From contig JBIQKZ010000018.1 in NCBI GenBank assembly GCA_044464765.1, forward strand, positions 1 through 64,000: a DNA stretch of 64,000 nt, written 5' to 3'. A program made the translations under genes and the position numbers. Below the pieces are notes generated by a model that had not been told where the DNA came from, searched no databases, and saw only the letters and a program-made list of their open reading frames with translations. This DNA is from JBIQKZ01 sp044464765. GTDB taxonomy: Bacteria > Pseudomonadota > Gammaproteobacteria > Burkholderiales > Burkholderiaceae_B. Every line of letters starts with the position of its first letter. Position 1 is the stretch's first letter. Below are positions 15,736 through 25,027 of the stretch, piece by piece.

Positions 15736-16595
15736 GGAACCTCATTGGCGTCATATTCGATGGTGTGGCTTACGGCAGCCTCTTATTCCTGATCAGTGTC
15801 GGTCTTTCCGTCACCATGGGTCTGATGAACTTCGTGAATCTGGCACACGGTGCATTCGCGATGATCGGTGGCTACGTGTGTGTGGAACTCATGAATCGCC
15901 TGGGCGTGCCGTTTCTGCTCACCCTGCCCATCGCATTCCTGGTCAGCGCGTTCGTTGGCTTCGTGCTGGAAAGAACGCTTTACTGCCGCCTTTACCAGGC
16001 GGGCGAACTGGATCAGGTGCTGTTTTCCATCGGCCTTGTATTCGTTGTCGTGGCGGCCGGCACCTTTGTTTGGGGCCCGTCGCAGCAACCGGTTCACATG
16101 CCCGATTGGCTGCGAGGCCAGATCGTCATCATGGGCGTGGGCCTGGGCGTTTATCGTTTGTTCCTGATCGCGATTGTTATCGCGATCACGCTTGCCTTGT
16201 ATCTTCTTATCGAACGCACCCGGTTTGGCGCAAAGATCCGCGCGTCTGTGGATAACCAGCAGGCATCGAAGGGCATGGGCATCAACGTGGGCCGGGTGTT
16301 CAGCCTGACCTTCGCCCTGGGTTCGGGGCTGGCCGGCCTGGGCGGGGGCCTTGGCATCGATGTGCTGGGCCTGGACCCCACGTTCCCTCTCAAGTACATG
16401 GTTTACTTTTTGATCGTCGTGGCGGTTGGCGGCGCAGGTACCATCCGGGGGCCGCTGCTGGCTGCTATCTTGCTGGGGGTGTTTGACGTTGCCGGGAAAT
16501 ACTATGTGCCGGTCATCGGCGCCTTTGTCATCTACGGGATGATGGTGGTGTTGTTGATTCTCTTCCCCTCTGGGCTCATCACGAGGCGTTCATGA
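15729..16595 (+). CDS. livH: Branched-chain-type ABC transporter permease (second LivH)
   Basis: 288 aa multispanning permease. LivH hallmarks: GVAYGSLLFLISVGLSVTMG, MNFVNLAHGAFAMIGGY, and the coupling loop VAVGGAGTIRGPLLAAILLG near the C-terminus. First gene of a second H-M-G-F set, 343 bp downstream of vanB. No binding-protein gene is found in this cluster, unlike the set at 6467-11062. Its position after vanAB suggests uptake of an aromatic acid; this is inference. Confidence 0.9.
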   Translation: MLGNLIGVIFDGVAYGSLLFLISVGLSVTMGLMNFVNLAHGAFAMIGGYVCVELMNRLGVPFLLTLPIAFLVSAFVGFVLERTLYCRLYQAGELDQVLFSIGLVFVVVAAGTFVWGPSQQPVHMPDWLRGQIVIMGVGLGVYRLFLIAIVIAITLALYLLIERTRFGAKIRASVDNQQASKGMGINVGRVFSLTFALGSGLAGLGGGLGIDVLGLDPTFPLKYMVYFLIVVAVGGAGTIRGPLLAAILLGVFDVAGKYYVPVIGAFVIYGMMVVLLILFPSGLITRRS

Positions 16596-17620
16596 CCAAA
16601 CTATCTCTTGATTCCATATCGCTCGTCGATAAGCTGCCCGCGCCGCGGGTGCCCAACGCACGTTGGCACAAGCTTGAGATTATTTTCTGGCTGCTGCCTT
16701 TCATCGTTTTTTTCCTCTTTGAAGGTTATTTGGTTCTTGCCAGCCAGATCATGATCCTGGGCTTGTTTGCCTTATCCCTCGATCTGATTCTCGGCTATGC
16801 CGGCATCGTTTCACTGGGCCATGCCGCGTTCTTTGGGTTGGGCGCCTATACCTCGGGGCTATTGTCGGTGCATGGGTGGGGCGAACCCATTTCAGGTTTG
16901 GTCCTGGCCGCGCTCGTTGCGGCGATCTTCGGCTATATCACCAGCTTCCTGGTGGTGCGCGGACACGACCTGACCCGGCTCATGGTTACCCTGGGCATTT
17001 GCCTGATGCTTTACGAAGTGGCGAATAAAGCCGCCTTTATCACTGGGGGCGTCGATGGCTTGTGGGGTATTCAAACCTGGCCGCTGTTCGGGTTGTTCGA
17101 GTTCGACCTGTATGGAAAAACGGCGTTCTTCTACAGTTATGGCGTGTTGTTCTTGCTGTTCCTACTGATGCGCCGCATGGTACGGTCCACCTATGGGCTT
17201 AGCCTGATCGGAATTCGCGAAGGCGGCAAGCGCATGCCGGCCATCGGAGCGAACGTCAATGGCCGTTTGGTCGCCACGTACACCGTGGGTGCGGCCATAG
17301 CAGGCGTTGCCGGTGCGCTGCTGGCCCAGACCACACAATTCGTGGGCCTGGACTCTCTGGGTTTCACGCGTTCGGCCGACTTGCTGATCATTCTTGTATT
17401 GGGCGGTACGGGGCGCTTATATGGCGCCCTGATTGGCGCTGTCGTTTTCATGGTGGCCCAGGATCAAATCGCCAACATCAACCCCGTGTACTGGCAGTTC
17501 TGGATCGGACTGCTGCTGATTGTCATCGTCATGGTCGGCAAAGGAGGGATCCTGGGTGGTATCGACGCCTTTAACGAACGGCGCCGCGCCCGCGCTGAAA
17601 CAGTCAAGGGGAAAGCATGA
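16592..17620 (+). CDS. livM: Branched-chain-type ABC transporter permease (second LivM)
   Basis: 342 aa, somewhat longer than usual because of an N-terminal extension of about 35 residues (LVDKLPAPRVPNARWHKLE) before the first span. LivM motifs: YAGIVSLGHAAFFGLGAYTS, VRGHDLTRLMVTLGICLMLY, IREGGKRMPAIGANV and VLGGTGRLYGALIGA. It overlaps livH by 4 bp and livG by 4 bp. Confidence 0.9.
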   Translation: MTKLSLDSISLVDKLPAPRVPNARWHKLEIIFWLLPFIVFFLFEGYLVLASQIMILGLFALSLDLILGYAGIVSLGHAAFFGLGAYTSGLLSVHGWGEPISGLVLAALVAAIFGYITSFLVVRGHDLTRLMVTLGICLMLYEVANKAAFITGGVDGLWGIQTWPLFGLFEFDLYGKTAFFYSYGVLFLLFLLMRRMVRSTYGLSLIGIREGGKRMPAIGANVNGRLVATYTVGAAIAGVAGALLAQTTQFVGLDSLGFTRSADLLIILVLGGTGRLYGALIGAVVFMVAQDQIANINPVYWQFWIGLLLIVIVMVGKGGILGGIDAFNERRRARAETVKGKA

Positions 17621-18375
17621 ACACAACCTTGCGAACCGAAGGGCTGTCGAAGCAGTGGGGCGCCTTCAAGGCCAATAGCGATATCTCCCTCACCTTCGAG
17701 CCGGGCGGCAGGCATGCGATCATCGGGCCGAACGGCGCCGGGAAGACGACGCTGATCAATATGCTGACCGGCGCCTTGCCCGCCACATCGGGCAAAGTAT
17801 TTTTCGGTGATCAGGACATATCCAGCTTGCAGCAGCACGAGCGCGTCAAGCGCGGAATGACGCGCACTTTTCAGATCAACACCCTGTTTTTGGGGCTGAC
17901 CGTTCTGGAATCCGTCATTCTGGCGATCAGCGAGCGTGACCGGCTTTACACCGACTGGTATAAAACTGTCGAGCAACAAACGGCTGCAATCGACGAAGCC
18001 ATAGCGCTGCTGCGCACTTTGCGTCTCGAGCATGAAATCAACACGGTTACGCGCAATCTTCCTTATGGAAAGCAGCGTCTCGTGGAAATCGCCCTGGCTT
18101 TGGCGACCAAGCCGCGCGTTTTGCTGCTGGACGAACCTGCCGCCGGAATACCATCGGCCGAGAGCGCTGAACTCTTCGAAGTCATTGCCCAGTTGCCGCG
18201 CGACGTTACGGTGGTGTTTATCGAACACGACATGGGACTGGTGTTTCGGTTTGCCGAACGCATTACCGTGCTGGTTGGTGGCAAGGTGCTTACCGAAGGT
18301 ACGCCTGCCGAAATTTCAGCGGACGTGCGGGTAAAAGAAGTGTACTTGGGCGAGGGCAGCCATTATGACGAATAA
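17617..18375 (+). CDS. livG: Branched-chain-type ABC transporter ATPase (second LivG)
   Basis: 252 aa. Walker A GPNGAGKTT, the LivG motif GMTRTFQINTLF, signature LPYGKQRLVEIALA, Walker B LLLDEPAAG and H-loop VFIEHDMGLVF. Unlike the first LivG in the window, Walker B keeps Pro after DE. It overlaps livF by 11 bp. Confidence 0.9.
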   Translation: MNTTLRTEGLSKQWGAFKANSDISLTFEPGGRHAIIGPNGAGKTTLINMLTGALPATSGKVFFGDQDISSLQQHERVKRGMTRTFQINTLFLGLTVLESVILAISERDRLYTDWYKTVEQQTAAIDEAIALLRTLRLEHEINTVTRNLPYGKQRLVEIALALATKPRVLLLDEPAAGIPSAESAELFEVIAQLPRDVTVVFIEHDMGLVFRFAERITVLVGGKVLTEGTPAEISADVRVKEVYLGEGSHYDE

Positions 18376-19078
18376 AGCCGGCGAATTGCTCACTCTGGAG
18401 CATGTTAACGCAGGGTATGGCGAGTCCGTCGTGCTCGAGGACATCAACCTGGGCATTCGCGAGGGTGATAGCCTGGCCTTGCTGGGTCGCAATGGTATGG
18501 GGAAGTCCACCACATTGCTGACCATGATGGGGCTTACCCAATTGCATAGCGGCTCGTTACGCTGGCGCGGCAAAGACATGACGCACATGCCCACCTACCG
18601 CCGTGCCCATGCCGGGCTGGGCTGGGTGCCCCAAGAGCGTCACATGTATCCCTCGCTGTCTGTCGAAGAGCATCTTGCGGTGGTCGAACGTCCGGGCGAA
18701 TGGGATGCGGCCAAGGTCTTCAAGTTGTTTCCCAGGCTCGAAGAGCGGCGCAACAATATGGGCAACCAGTTATCGGGCGGCGAGCAGCAAATGCTGGCGA
18801 TCGCCCGTGCGCTTATGGTGAATCCGCGCTTGTTGCTGCTGGACGAACCCATGGAAGGACTGGCGCCCATTATCGTGCAAGAACTTCTGGGGGTGGTGCA
18901 CCGCCTGGTCAAGGAAAGCGGCATGGCGGTCATCGTGGTGGAGCAGCATGCCCGCATGGCGCTCGAGCTGACCGAGAAGGTTGTTGTGCTGGAGCGCGGG
19001 CGCATTGTGCACGAATCATCCAGCGCCGAGCTATTGCAGGACCCAGACAAGCTCAACCGTCTGGTGGCGGTGGCTTAA
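18365..19078 (+). CDS. livF: Branched-chain-type ABC transporter ATPase (second LivF)
   Basis: 237 aa. Walker A LGRNGMGKST, signature LSGGEQQML, Walker B LLLLDEPMEGLAP, and IVVEQHARMAL around the H-loop. It closes the second transporter operon. An inverted repeat 50 bp downstream may serve as shared transcription end with the convergent GGDEF/EAL gene. Confidence 0.9.
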   Translation: MTNKAGELLTLEHVNAGYGESVVLEDINLGIREGDSLALLGRNGMGKSTTLLTMMGLTQLHSGSLRWRGKDMTHMPTYRRAHAGLGWVPQERHMYPSLSVEEHLAVVERPGEWDAAKVFKLFPRLEERRNNMGNQLSGGEQQMLAIARALMVNPRLLLLDEPMEGLAPIIVQELLGVVHRLVKESGMAVIVVEQHARMALELTEKVVVLERGRIVHESSSAELLQDPDKLNRLVAVA

Positions 19079-19127
19079 CCCGGCCTCTGTCGCAAGCCTA
19101 ACGCAGTCTCCGTCGCAAGCTTAACGC

Positions 19128-19150
19128 GGCCCTTGTTTGCAGCAAGGGCC
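19128..19150. terminator. Hairpin between convergent genes
   Basis: GGCCCTTG (19128-19135), a 7-nt loop and CAAGGGCC (19143-19150) lie between livF (+) and the EAL gene (-). No T-run follows on either strand, so termination strength is uncertain. Just upstream, gtcgcaagc(c/t)taacgc occurs twice in direct repeat. Confidence 0.45.
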
Positions 19151-19154
19151 CGCA

Positions 19155-22070
19155 TCAACGCGCCGGGCCCTTGCTGTTTGCTTCCAGCCACAAGGATGCC
19201 TGCTCGGCAGACATCGGGCGCGCCACATAGTAGCCCTGCCCGAAGTCGCAACCCATGTCATACAGCTTCTGCAAGGTGGCATTGTCTTCAATGCCTTCGG
19301 CGGTGACGTTGATCGACAGATCGTGCGCCAACTGGATCACCGTGCCGATAATCGCATGGGTATTGGCGCCCTTCATATCCATCACAAATGATTTGTCCAG
19401 CTTGAGGTTATCGACGGGAAGCCTTTGCAGGTAGGCCAGCGACGAGTGCCCGGTGCCGAAATCGTCGATGGCGACGCGAACGCCGATATCGCGCAAGCGA
19501 CGGAGCACCCTGGCCGAGCGGCTTGGGTCGGCCATGATGGAACTTTCGGTGAGCTCCACCTCGAGAGCACAGGTGGGCATATCGTGGCGCCTGAGTGCTT
19601 CGTGGATGCGCTTGGCAAGGGCGGTCTCCGTCAGGTTGCGAGCGGAGACGTTGACGGCGATGGTGATATCGTGGCCTTGGTCGCGCCATGCACGGCATTG
19701 CTTGAGCGCCATCTCGACCACCCAGAGGGTGAGTGGGTGAATCAGGTCGCTAAGTTCCACGGCATGGATGAATTTGTCTGGGGCGAGCAGGCCTTCGCGT
19801 GGGTGCTGCCAGCGGATCAGGGCCTCCAGGCCGACGGTACGGCCTGTGCGCAGGCAGATTTTGGGCTGGTAGTGCAGCACGAACTCGTTTTCCTGCAAGG
19901 CTTGCCGCAATTCGGAGAGCAGCAACAAACGGTTGCCGGCGCGTTGGTCCAGTTGGGGGTCGTGAACGCTGTAGCTTGTGCCCTGGCTGCGGGCCTGGTA
20001 CATGGCGGCATTTGCGTGGCGCATCAAGGTATTGATGAATTCGCCATGGCGAGGGTAAATGGCAATCCCCATGCTGGCGCTGATCTGAACGCGCACATCA
20101 TCCAGGAGAAAAGGCTGCTTGATTTCATTCAGCAAACGCCGTACGACGGATGTGATGGCCTCGGACAGATCGCTTTGAGCGATCACCAGCGAGAACTCGT
20201 TGCTGCCGGAGCGGGCAACCAGGCTATCGCTTGTTACGCAGGCCGAGAGGCGGCTGCTGACCTGACGAAGCAGCTCGTCGCCAATGGTGTACCCCAGGGT
20301 GGCATTGATTTCATTGAATCCATCCAGATTCAGGATCAGCACGTAGTATTCTTGTTCGGCGCTGCCCGGTTGGGCGAGTATCCTGGATGCATAGGTGATC
20401 AGCGCCTGCCGGTTATAGAGTCCGGTCAGTACGTCGTGGTCTGACTGGTACCGAAGGGTATCGCTTTGACGTCGGTGCTCAATGGCGATGGCGGCCAGTT
20501 CGGCTGCCGTCTTGGCAAGCTGCAGATCATGAAGGTCTGGGCCGCCGGGTTCGGGCAGATACGCGGCGAATGTACCCAGGACCCGATTGTCGGCGGAGAA
20601 AATAGGATGGGACCAGCACGCCAGAAGCCCGTTTTCCACGGCGGCCGAGCCAAAGACTTCCCAGTCGGGGTCTGTGCGGATATCTTCCGTGATGGCGATT
20701 CTTTTATTCAAGATGGCTGTGGCGCATGTGCCCATTCGGGGCCGGACCTCCACGCCAATTAGCGACTTCACGAGGGCTTCAGGCACATCGGGGGCAATGC
20801 AGTTCTCAACACGTTGTCCGTCTGGCGTTAACAGAATAATGGATGCCAGAGTGCCGATATGCTGTTCTTGCATGAAGCGTGCGAGGGTGACCAAGGTTTC
20901 TTCAATGGGACGGTCGCGGGCGATCAGCCGAAGAATCTGATTCTGGCTGCGCTGGCGGCGCATGGTGTCTTCCCAATGCTGTTCCTGTTCACCCAGTTCT
21001 TTCGCCATCTCGTCGAATTGGCGGGCAATGTCCTGGAATTCAGCCCCCGTGGTCAGAGGGGCAATGCGCGTGTTGAACTTGCGTTTGCGTAACTGTGTTG
21101 CGGCCTTGGTTAGATAGGTGATGTTCCTGCCCACAAAGGCCTGCAATCCGAACCATCCCAGGGTCAGCGCCAACAGCATCAGGACCAGAGTGGCCAAGAT
21201 GCTTAACCAGAAGGTGCGATTGATCTCTGCCAGGAGTTCCTTGGCGGGGTACTGAAACAGGAGGGTAAGGGCGTTGGGGTCTTCCTCGAGACCGATGCGG
21301 GCGTAGCTGACGAGCAGGTTGGAGCCGTCGGCGTCTTTGATGACTTTTGCGCCTTCATGCCCACTTGCCAGTGTGGAGATCAGGGCCGGCTCGGAAAGCG
21401 TCTGGCCCACGGGATAGACCCCGGATGAAGAGTCGAGCACGACGCCGTCGCGATCCAGAATGACGATGCCGCCGCCGGCGCGCATCATCTGGGTGTTTCG
21501 CACCTCGGCCATAGCAGAAATATTGACTGAGGCGACCATGACGGCGGTTGGCTGGTTGGCCTCGTCGCGTAGAGCCAGGGCGACGACCAGCGTTGGCAAG
21601 TGCGAAATGCGCCCAATGTGGAATTCGCTAATCACCATGCCTTGGCTGCTTAATGCGCGCTGGAAGTACGGTCGGTCGGCAAAATGGCGTTCGGCGGGAT
21701 CGCCACTGTCGGGCAGACCGGAGCACAGGCTATCGCCCTTCACGGAGAAAATGGCCAGGTTGACGTATAAGGTTTGCGATTTGAGCAGGTCGGCCATATA
21801 GCGACGGCAAAGCGCCCAGTCTTGCGCCTTGACCAAAGGGGCGGCGCCTATTGCCTTCAGGGTCTCGCGCGTGCTGGCGAATCGGCCGTTTTCTTCGTGT
21901 GCGGCCAGCTTGGCGAATCGCAGCGCGTTTTCCTGGCTGAACTCGAGGAGATAATTGCGTTGTTGATAGACATAAAGACACAAGCCAAGAAAGGTCGGGA
22001 TGGCTGCAATGCATATGACGAGGAACATACGCGTATAAATGCTTTTGAACTGCCCAATGCGAAACAGCAT
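19155..22070 (-). CDS. Membrane c-di-GMP phosphodiesterase: Cache-HAMP-GAF-GGDEF*-EAL
   Basis: 971 aa. Two spans (about 13-33 and 280-310) bracket a periplasmic Cache-type sensor; then HAMP-like, GAF (about 395-535), GGDEF (about 560-710) and EAL (about 720-965) domains. The GGDEF signature is degenerate (RSGSNEFSLV), so cyclase activity should be lost. The EAL site looks complete: GLEALIRW, AVNVSARNL, ELTESS, IDDFGTGHS, KLDKSF and TAEGIE. Predicted net role: signal-regulated hydrolysis of cyclic di-GMP at the inner membrane. It stands alone, convergent with livF. Confidence 0.9.
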   Translation of the reverse strand: MLFRIGQFKSIYTRMFLVICIAAIPTFLGLCLYVYQQRNYLLEFSQENALRFAKLAAHEENGRFASTRETLKAIGAAPLVKAQDWALCRRYMADLLKSQTLYVNLAIFSVKGDSLCSGLPDSGDPAERHFADRPYFQRALSSQGMVISEFHIGRISHLPTLVVALALRDEANQPTAVMVASVNISAMAEVRNTQMMRAGGGIVILDRDGVVLDSSSGVYPVGQTLSEPALISTLASGHEGAKVIKDADGSNLLVSYARIGLEEDPNALTLLFQYPAKELLAEINRTFWLSILATLVLMLLALTLGWFGLQAFVGRNITYLTKAATQLRKRKFNTRIAPLTTGAEFQDIARQFDEMAKELGEQEQHWEDTMRRQRSQNQILRLIARDRPIEETLVTLARFMQEQHIGTLASIILLTPDGQRVENCIAPDVPEALVKSLIGVEVRPRMGTCATAILNKRIAITEDIRTDPDWEVFGSAAVENGLLACWSHPIFSADNRVLGTFAAYLPEPGGPDLHDLQLAKTAAELAAIAIEHRRQSDTLRYQSDHDVLTGLYNRQALITYASRILAQPGSAEQEYYVLILNLDGFNEINATLGYTIGDELLRQVSSRLSACVTSDSLVARSGSNEFSLVIAQSDLSEAITSVVRRLLNEIKQPFLLDDVRVQISASMGIAIYPRHGEFINTLMRHANAAMYQARSQGTSYSVHDPQLDQRAGNRLLLLSELRQALQENEFVLHYQPKICLRTGRTVGLEALIRWQHPREGLLAPDKFIHAVELSDLIHPLTLWVVEMALKQCRAWRDQGHDITIAVNVSARNLTETALAKRIHEALRRHDMPTCALEVELTESSIMADPSRSARVLRRLRDIGVRVAIDDFGTGHSSLAYLQRLPVDNLKLDKSFVMDMKGANTHAIIGTVIQLAHDLSINVTAEGIEDNATLQKLYDMGCDFGQGYYVARPMSAEQASLWLEANSKGPAR

Positions 22071-22343
22071 GCTACGACTTCCTCTAGCGGCTTCCGAGTG
22101 TCATGTGACGATAATGCGGTCGCTTCAGGTGATGCCTTCGGGCGAATCTGCTATTCGTCTTTATACAGGTTCCTGATCTGCAGATCGAATTATTTTGTAA
22201 CGCATACAGTAATTTTCAATAGTTAAGCACTTTTTTAAAAGATTATCCAGGGTAATCAAAAGAACAGCTGTTTCGCGTATCATGGCGCTCAATAAACACA
22301 CCCGCTTTTTGCGTATCGTTTACTCGTTTTTGCTGGAATACCT

Positions 22344-23171
22344 ATGGATCAGACTGTCAACGAACTGGCGTCCTGGCTGCCCGCACTCAACCTCGTGCTG
22401 ATGAGCCTGGTCGGCGCCGTCATCATACTGGTGATCGGATGGTGGTTGTCGATCTGGGCGGGGCGGACGGTGCGCCGCGTGGCAACCCGATCAAGCAGAA
22501 TCGACCCTACCATCGTGCCGATGGCGCATACTGTAACCGTATGGGCCATACGGATTATTGTCTTTACCGTGGTGCTGGCCCGGCTGGGCGTTCAAACCGC
22601 CAGCATCATAACGGTCCTGGGGGCAGCCGGGCTGGCGATAGGGCTGGCCTTGCAAGGAACTTTGCAAAATATTGCGGCCGGCATCATGCTTTTGGTTCTG
22701 CGGCCGCTGCGTACTGGTGAGTATGTCAATGTGGTCGGCAAAGCCGAGGGCACAGTCGAAGAAGTAGGTCTGTTCCTTAGCAGGTTCAGGCAGCCCGATG
22801 GCATTTACATTACCTTGCCCAACAATCTGGTGTGGGGCAATCCCATCGTAAATTTCAGCCGCAATAGCACACGACGCCTGAATTTCATGGTCGGCGTATC
22901 CTATGAAACGGATGCGCAGAAGGCCATCGATGTGCTCCATGGCGTGATTGCCGCCCATCCGTTGGCGTTAAAAGAGCCCGCCGCCCAAGTTGTCGTGACG
23001 GAGTATGGCGCCACGACGGTTACGCTGACGGTACGGGTCTGGACCCGAGCCTCCGACTACGGCGTTTTGGGCAATGATTTGCATCAACAGAGCCTTGTCG
23101 CCTTGCAGCAAGCCGGCGTCAGTCTGACCGCGACTCCGATCGTTAGCATTGCTCCGGCGGATCATGCCTAG
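22344..23171 (+). CDS. mscS: Small-conductance mechanosensitive channel (MscS family)
   Basis: 275 aa, the length of E. coli-type MscS. Three N-terminal spans; the third carries the pore-lining Gly/Ala pattern GAAGLAIGLALQGTLQN, then a cytoplasmic beta domain with RPLRTGEYV and LPNNLVWG. It opens under membrane tension to release solutes in osmotic downshock. Its 3' end overlaps the convergent trmJ gene by 29 bp. Confidence 0.92.
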   Translation: MDQTVNELASWLPALNLVLMSLVGAVIILVIGWWLSIWAGRTVRRVATRSSRIDPTIVPMAHTVTVWAIRIIVFTVVLARLGVQTASIITVLGAAGLAIGLALQGTLQNIAAGIMLLVLRPLRTGEYVNVVGKAEGTVEEVGLFLSRFRQPDGIYITLPNNLVWGNPIVNFSRNSTRRLNFMVGVSYETDAQKAIDVLHGVIAAHPLALKEPAAQVVVTEYGATTVTLTVRVWTRASDYGVLGNDLHQQSLVALQQAGVSLTATPIVSIAPADHA

Positions 23172-23976
23172 AGGTTCTGGCGCGTAGGGCCGTTTCCATC
23201 ATTGCCGTACACACGCCACGCAGCATATTGACTTCGTCGTTGGTCAGGCTGTTGCGGGAAAATAGATGGCGCATGCGTGGCATCAGCTTCTTGGGATGGC
23301 GTGGGTTGAGAAATTCGATGGCGATCAGGGTTTGCTCCCAGTGTGCCAGAAAGGCCTGGATCTTTTCACTGCTGGCAGGCTCTTGTCCGGGAGGTTCGGC
23401 CTGTTTCCCTGTTAGGGGCAGCATGGGGACGCCTGTTTCTTCGGCCAGGGCATAGCGCAGTTCCCAGGCGGCCAGTTGCAAGGCTTGCGCGACATTCAGC
23501 GAGTTGTAGTCAGGGTTGGCGGGTATATGGCATACCTTCTGGCATAAGGCGATGTGGTCGTTGGTCAGGCCCGAGCGTTCGGTGCCCAGCACCACGGCCA
23601 CCTGGCCTGCAGGATGCAGGTGCAAGTGTTCCCGCGCGGACGTGGCCGCTTGCCGAATGTCGCACACTGGCGGACCCAGGTCCCGGGGGCGCGCCGTCAG
23701 GGCAAACGCCAACGTAACGCCCGTAAGTGCTTGGCCAAGCGTGGGGGCGACGTGCGCCGATGCAAGCACATCGGTGGCGCCGCTGGCCAGTGCCTGGGCC
23801 TCGGCTTGTTCCAGAATGTCTGGGTAGCGAGGGGCGACCAGGACAAGTTGCTGGAAGCCCATGGTCTTGATGGCCCGGGCGGCGGCCCCCACGTTGCCGG
23901 GGTGACTGGGCTGAACCATGACGAAGCGTAAATTCGCAAATATCGATGGCGTTTCAGGAGTGGGAGGAACGGTCAT
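23143..23976 (-). CDS. trmJ: tRNA (cytidine/uridine-32-2'-O)-methyltransferase TrmJ
   Basis: 277 aa SPOUT (trefoil-knot) enzyme. Motif 1 RFVMVQPSHPGNVGAAARAI, motif 2 VVLGTERSGLTNDHI and motif 3 IPANPDYNSLNVAQA are all intact; a C-terminal extension of about 80 residues is typical of TrmJ. It 2'-O-methylates position 32 of certain tRNAs. Divergent from suhB with about 140 bp between, the conserved arrangement in related bacteria. Confidence 0.9.
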   Translation of the reverse strand: MTVPPTPETPSIFANLRFVMVQPSHPGNVGAAARAIKTMGFQQLVLVAPRYPDILEQAEAQALASGATDVLASAHVAPTLGQALTGVTLAFALTARPRDLGPPVCDIRQAATSAREHLHLHPAGQVAVVLGTERSGLTNDHIALCQKVCHIPANPDYNSLNVAQALQLAAWELRYALAEETGVPMLPLTGKQAEPPGQEPASSEKIQAFLAHWEQTLIAIEFLNPRHPKKLMPRMRHLFSRNSLTNDEVNMLRGVCTAMMETALRARTSRHDPPEQC

Positions 23977-24119
23977 TTCGGGGAATGCGCCTGCGTCATT
24001 TAAAATAGATTGTTTACGTATGGGCTGACCTGTAGCCGGCCATTCGTTAACTCGGGTTGGTTCCGCGTTATCGGCTACGATGGTTACCTTGCGACTGTTG
24101 TCTTAAAAAACGGAAATTT

Positions 24120-24911
24120 ATGCACCCCATGCTTAACACCGCCATCAAGGCGGCTCGCCGTGCCGGCTCTATTATCAACCGGGCCAGCCTCGATCTGGAG
24201 CGCCTGCAAGTGGCGCGCAAGGGGCCTAAGGATTATGTCACGGAAGTCGACCAAGCGGTCGAAAACGCCATTATTGACATCCTGCGCACAGCCTATCCCG
24301 ATCATGCTTTTCTGGGGGAGGAAACCGGCTCGCATGCCGGCAGCGAGCGCAACGGTTCATCCCAGCCCGAATACGAGTGGATCATCGACCCACTGGACGG
24401 CACGACCAACTTTATCCATGGCTTTCCGGTCTATGCCGTGTCGATCGCATTGGCACATCGCGGCCAGATCACCCAGGCGGTTATTTACGACCCCACCCGT
24501 AACGAGCTTTTCACCGCCAGTCGTGGCGGCGGCGCGTTCCTGAACGATCGCCGCATCCGGGTGTCGGGCCAAACGCGCTACCACGATGCACTGATCGGCG
24601 CCCGGGTTCCCGGGTCGGCCACTGATCTGGCCGTTGCGCCTCAGTTTGCCGGCATGTTGGCCGATTGCGCCAGCGCGCGTCGGATGGGCGCGGTGGTTCT
24701 TGATCTGGCGTATGTGGCCGCTGGTCGGGTGGATGGCTTTTGCGGGCTCAATCTCAAGCCTTGGGATATGGCGGCGGGTAGTCTTCTGGTGCTAGAGGCG
24801 GGTGGCCTGATCGCCGACTTCGAGGGCGAGCAAACCTGGATGAAATCCGGCAAGGTGTTGGCGGCAAGCCCGAAGATTTTCACTCAAATGCTCGGTTATC
24901 TGCAGGCATGA
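24120..24911 (+). CDS. suhB: Inositol-1-monophosphatase family protein SuhB
   Basis: 263 aa from the ATG at 24120. Mg-binding motifs GEETG and IDPLDGTTNFIHG and the C-terminal WDMAAGSLLVLEAGG are intact. SuhB hydrolyses inositol phosphate in vitro and in bacteria also takes part in rRNA transcription complexes. Upstream in-frame ATG (24057) would add unconserved residues; ATG 24129 is also possible. Neighbour of trmJ. Confidence 0.92.
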   Translation: MHPMLNTAIKAARRAGSIINRASLDLERLQVARKGPKDYVTEVDQAVENAIIDILRTAYPDHAFLGEETGSHAGSERNGSSQPEYEWIIDPLDGTTNFIHGFPVYAVSIALAHRGQITQAVIYDPTRNELFTASRGGGAFLNDRRIRVSGQTRYHDALIGARVPGSATDLAVAPQFAGMLADCASARRMGAVVLDLAYVAAGRVDGFCGLNLKPWDMAAGSLLVLEAGGLIADFEGEQTWMKSGKVLAASPKIFTQMLGYLQA

Positions 24912-25027
24912 TCGCGGCTTTGCCCACGGGTGCTTCGGCGTGCGCAAGGCGCCGAATACCGTACTGTCGATGTGGGCGGCTTTAATTTCCTCTATTATTT
25001 GCTTTTCATCCGCAACGGAGTTTTCTG

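Noticed and set aside
19425..20444. Long plus-strand frame (339 codons) across the GGDEF/EAL gene
   Set aside because: Shadow of the EAL/GGDEF coding sequence, no independent motif or ribosome site.
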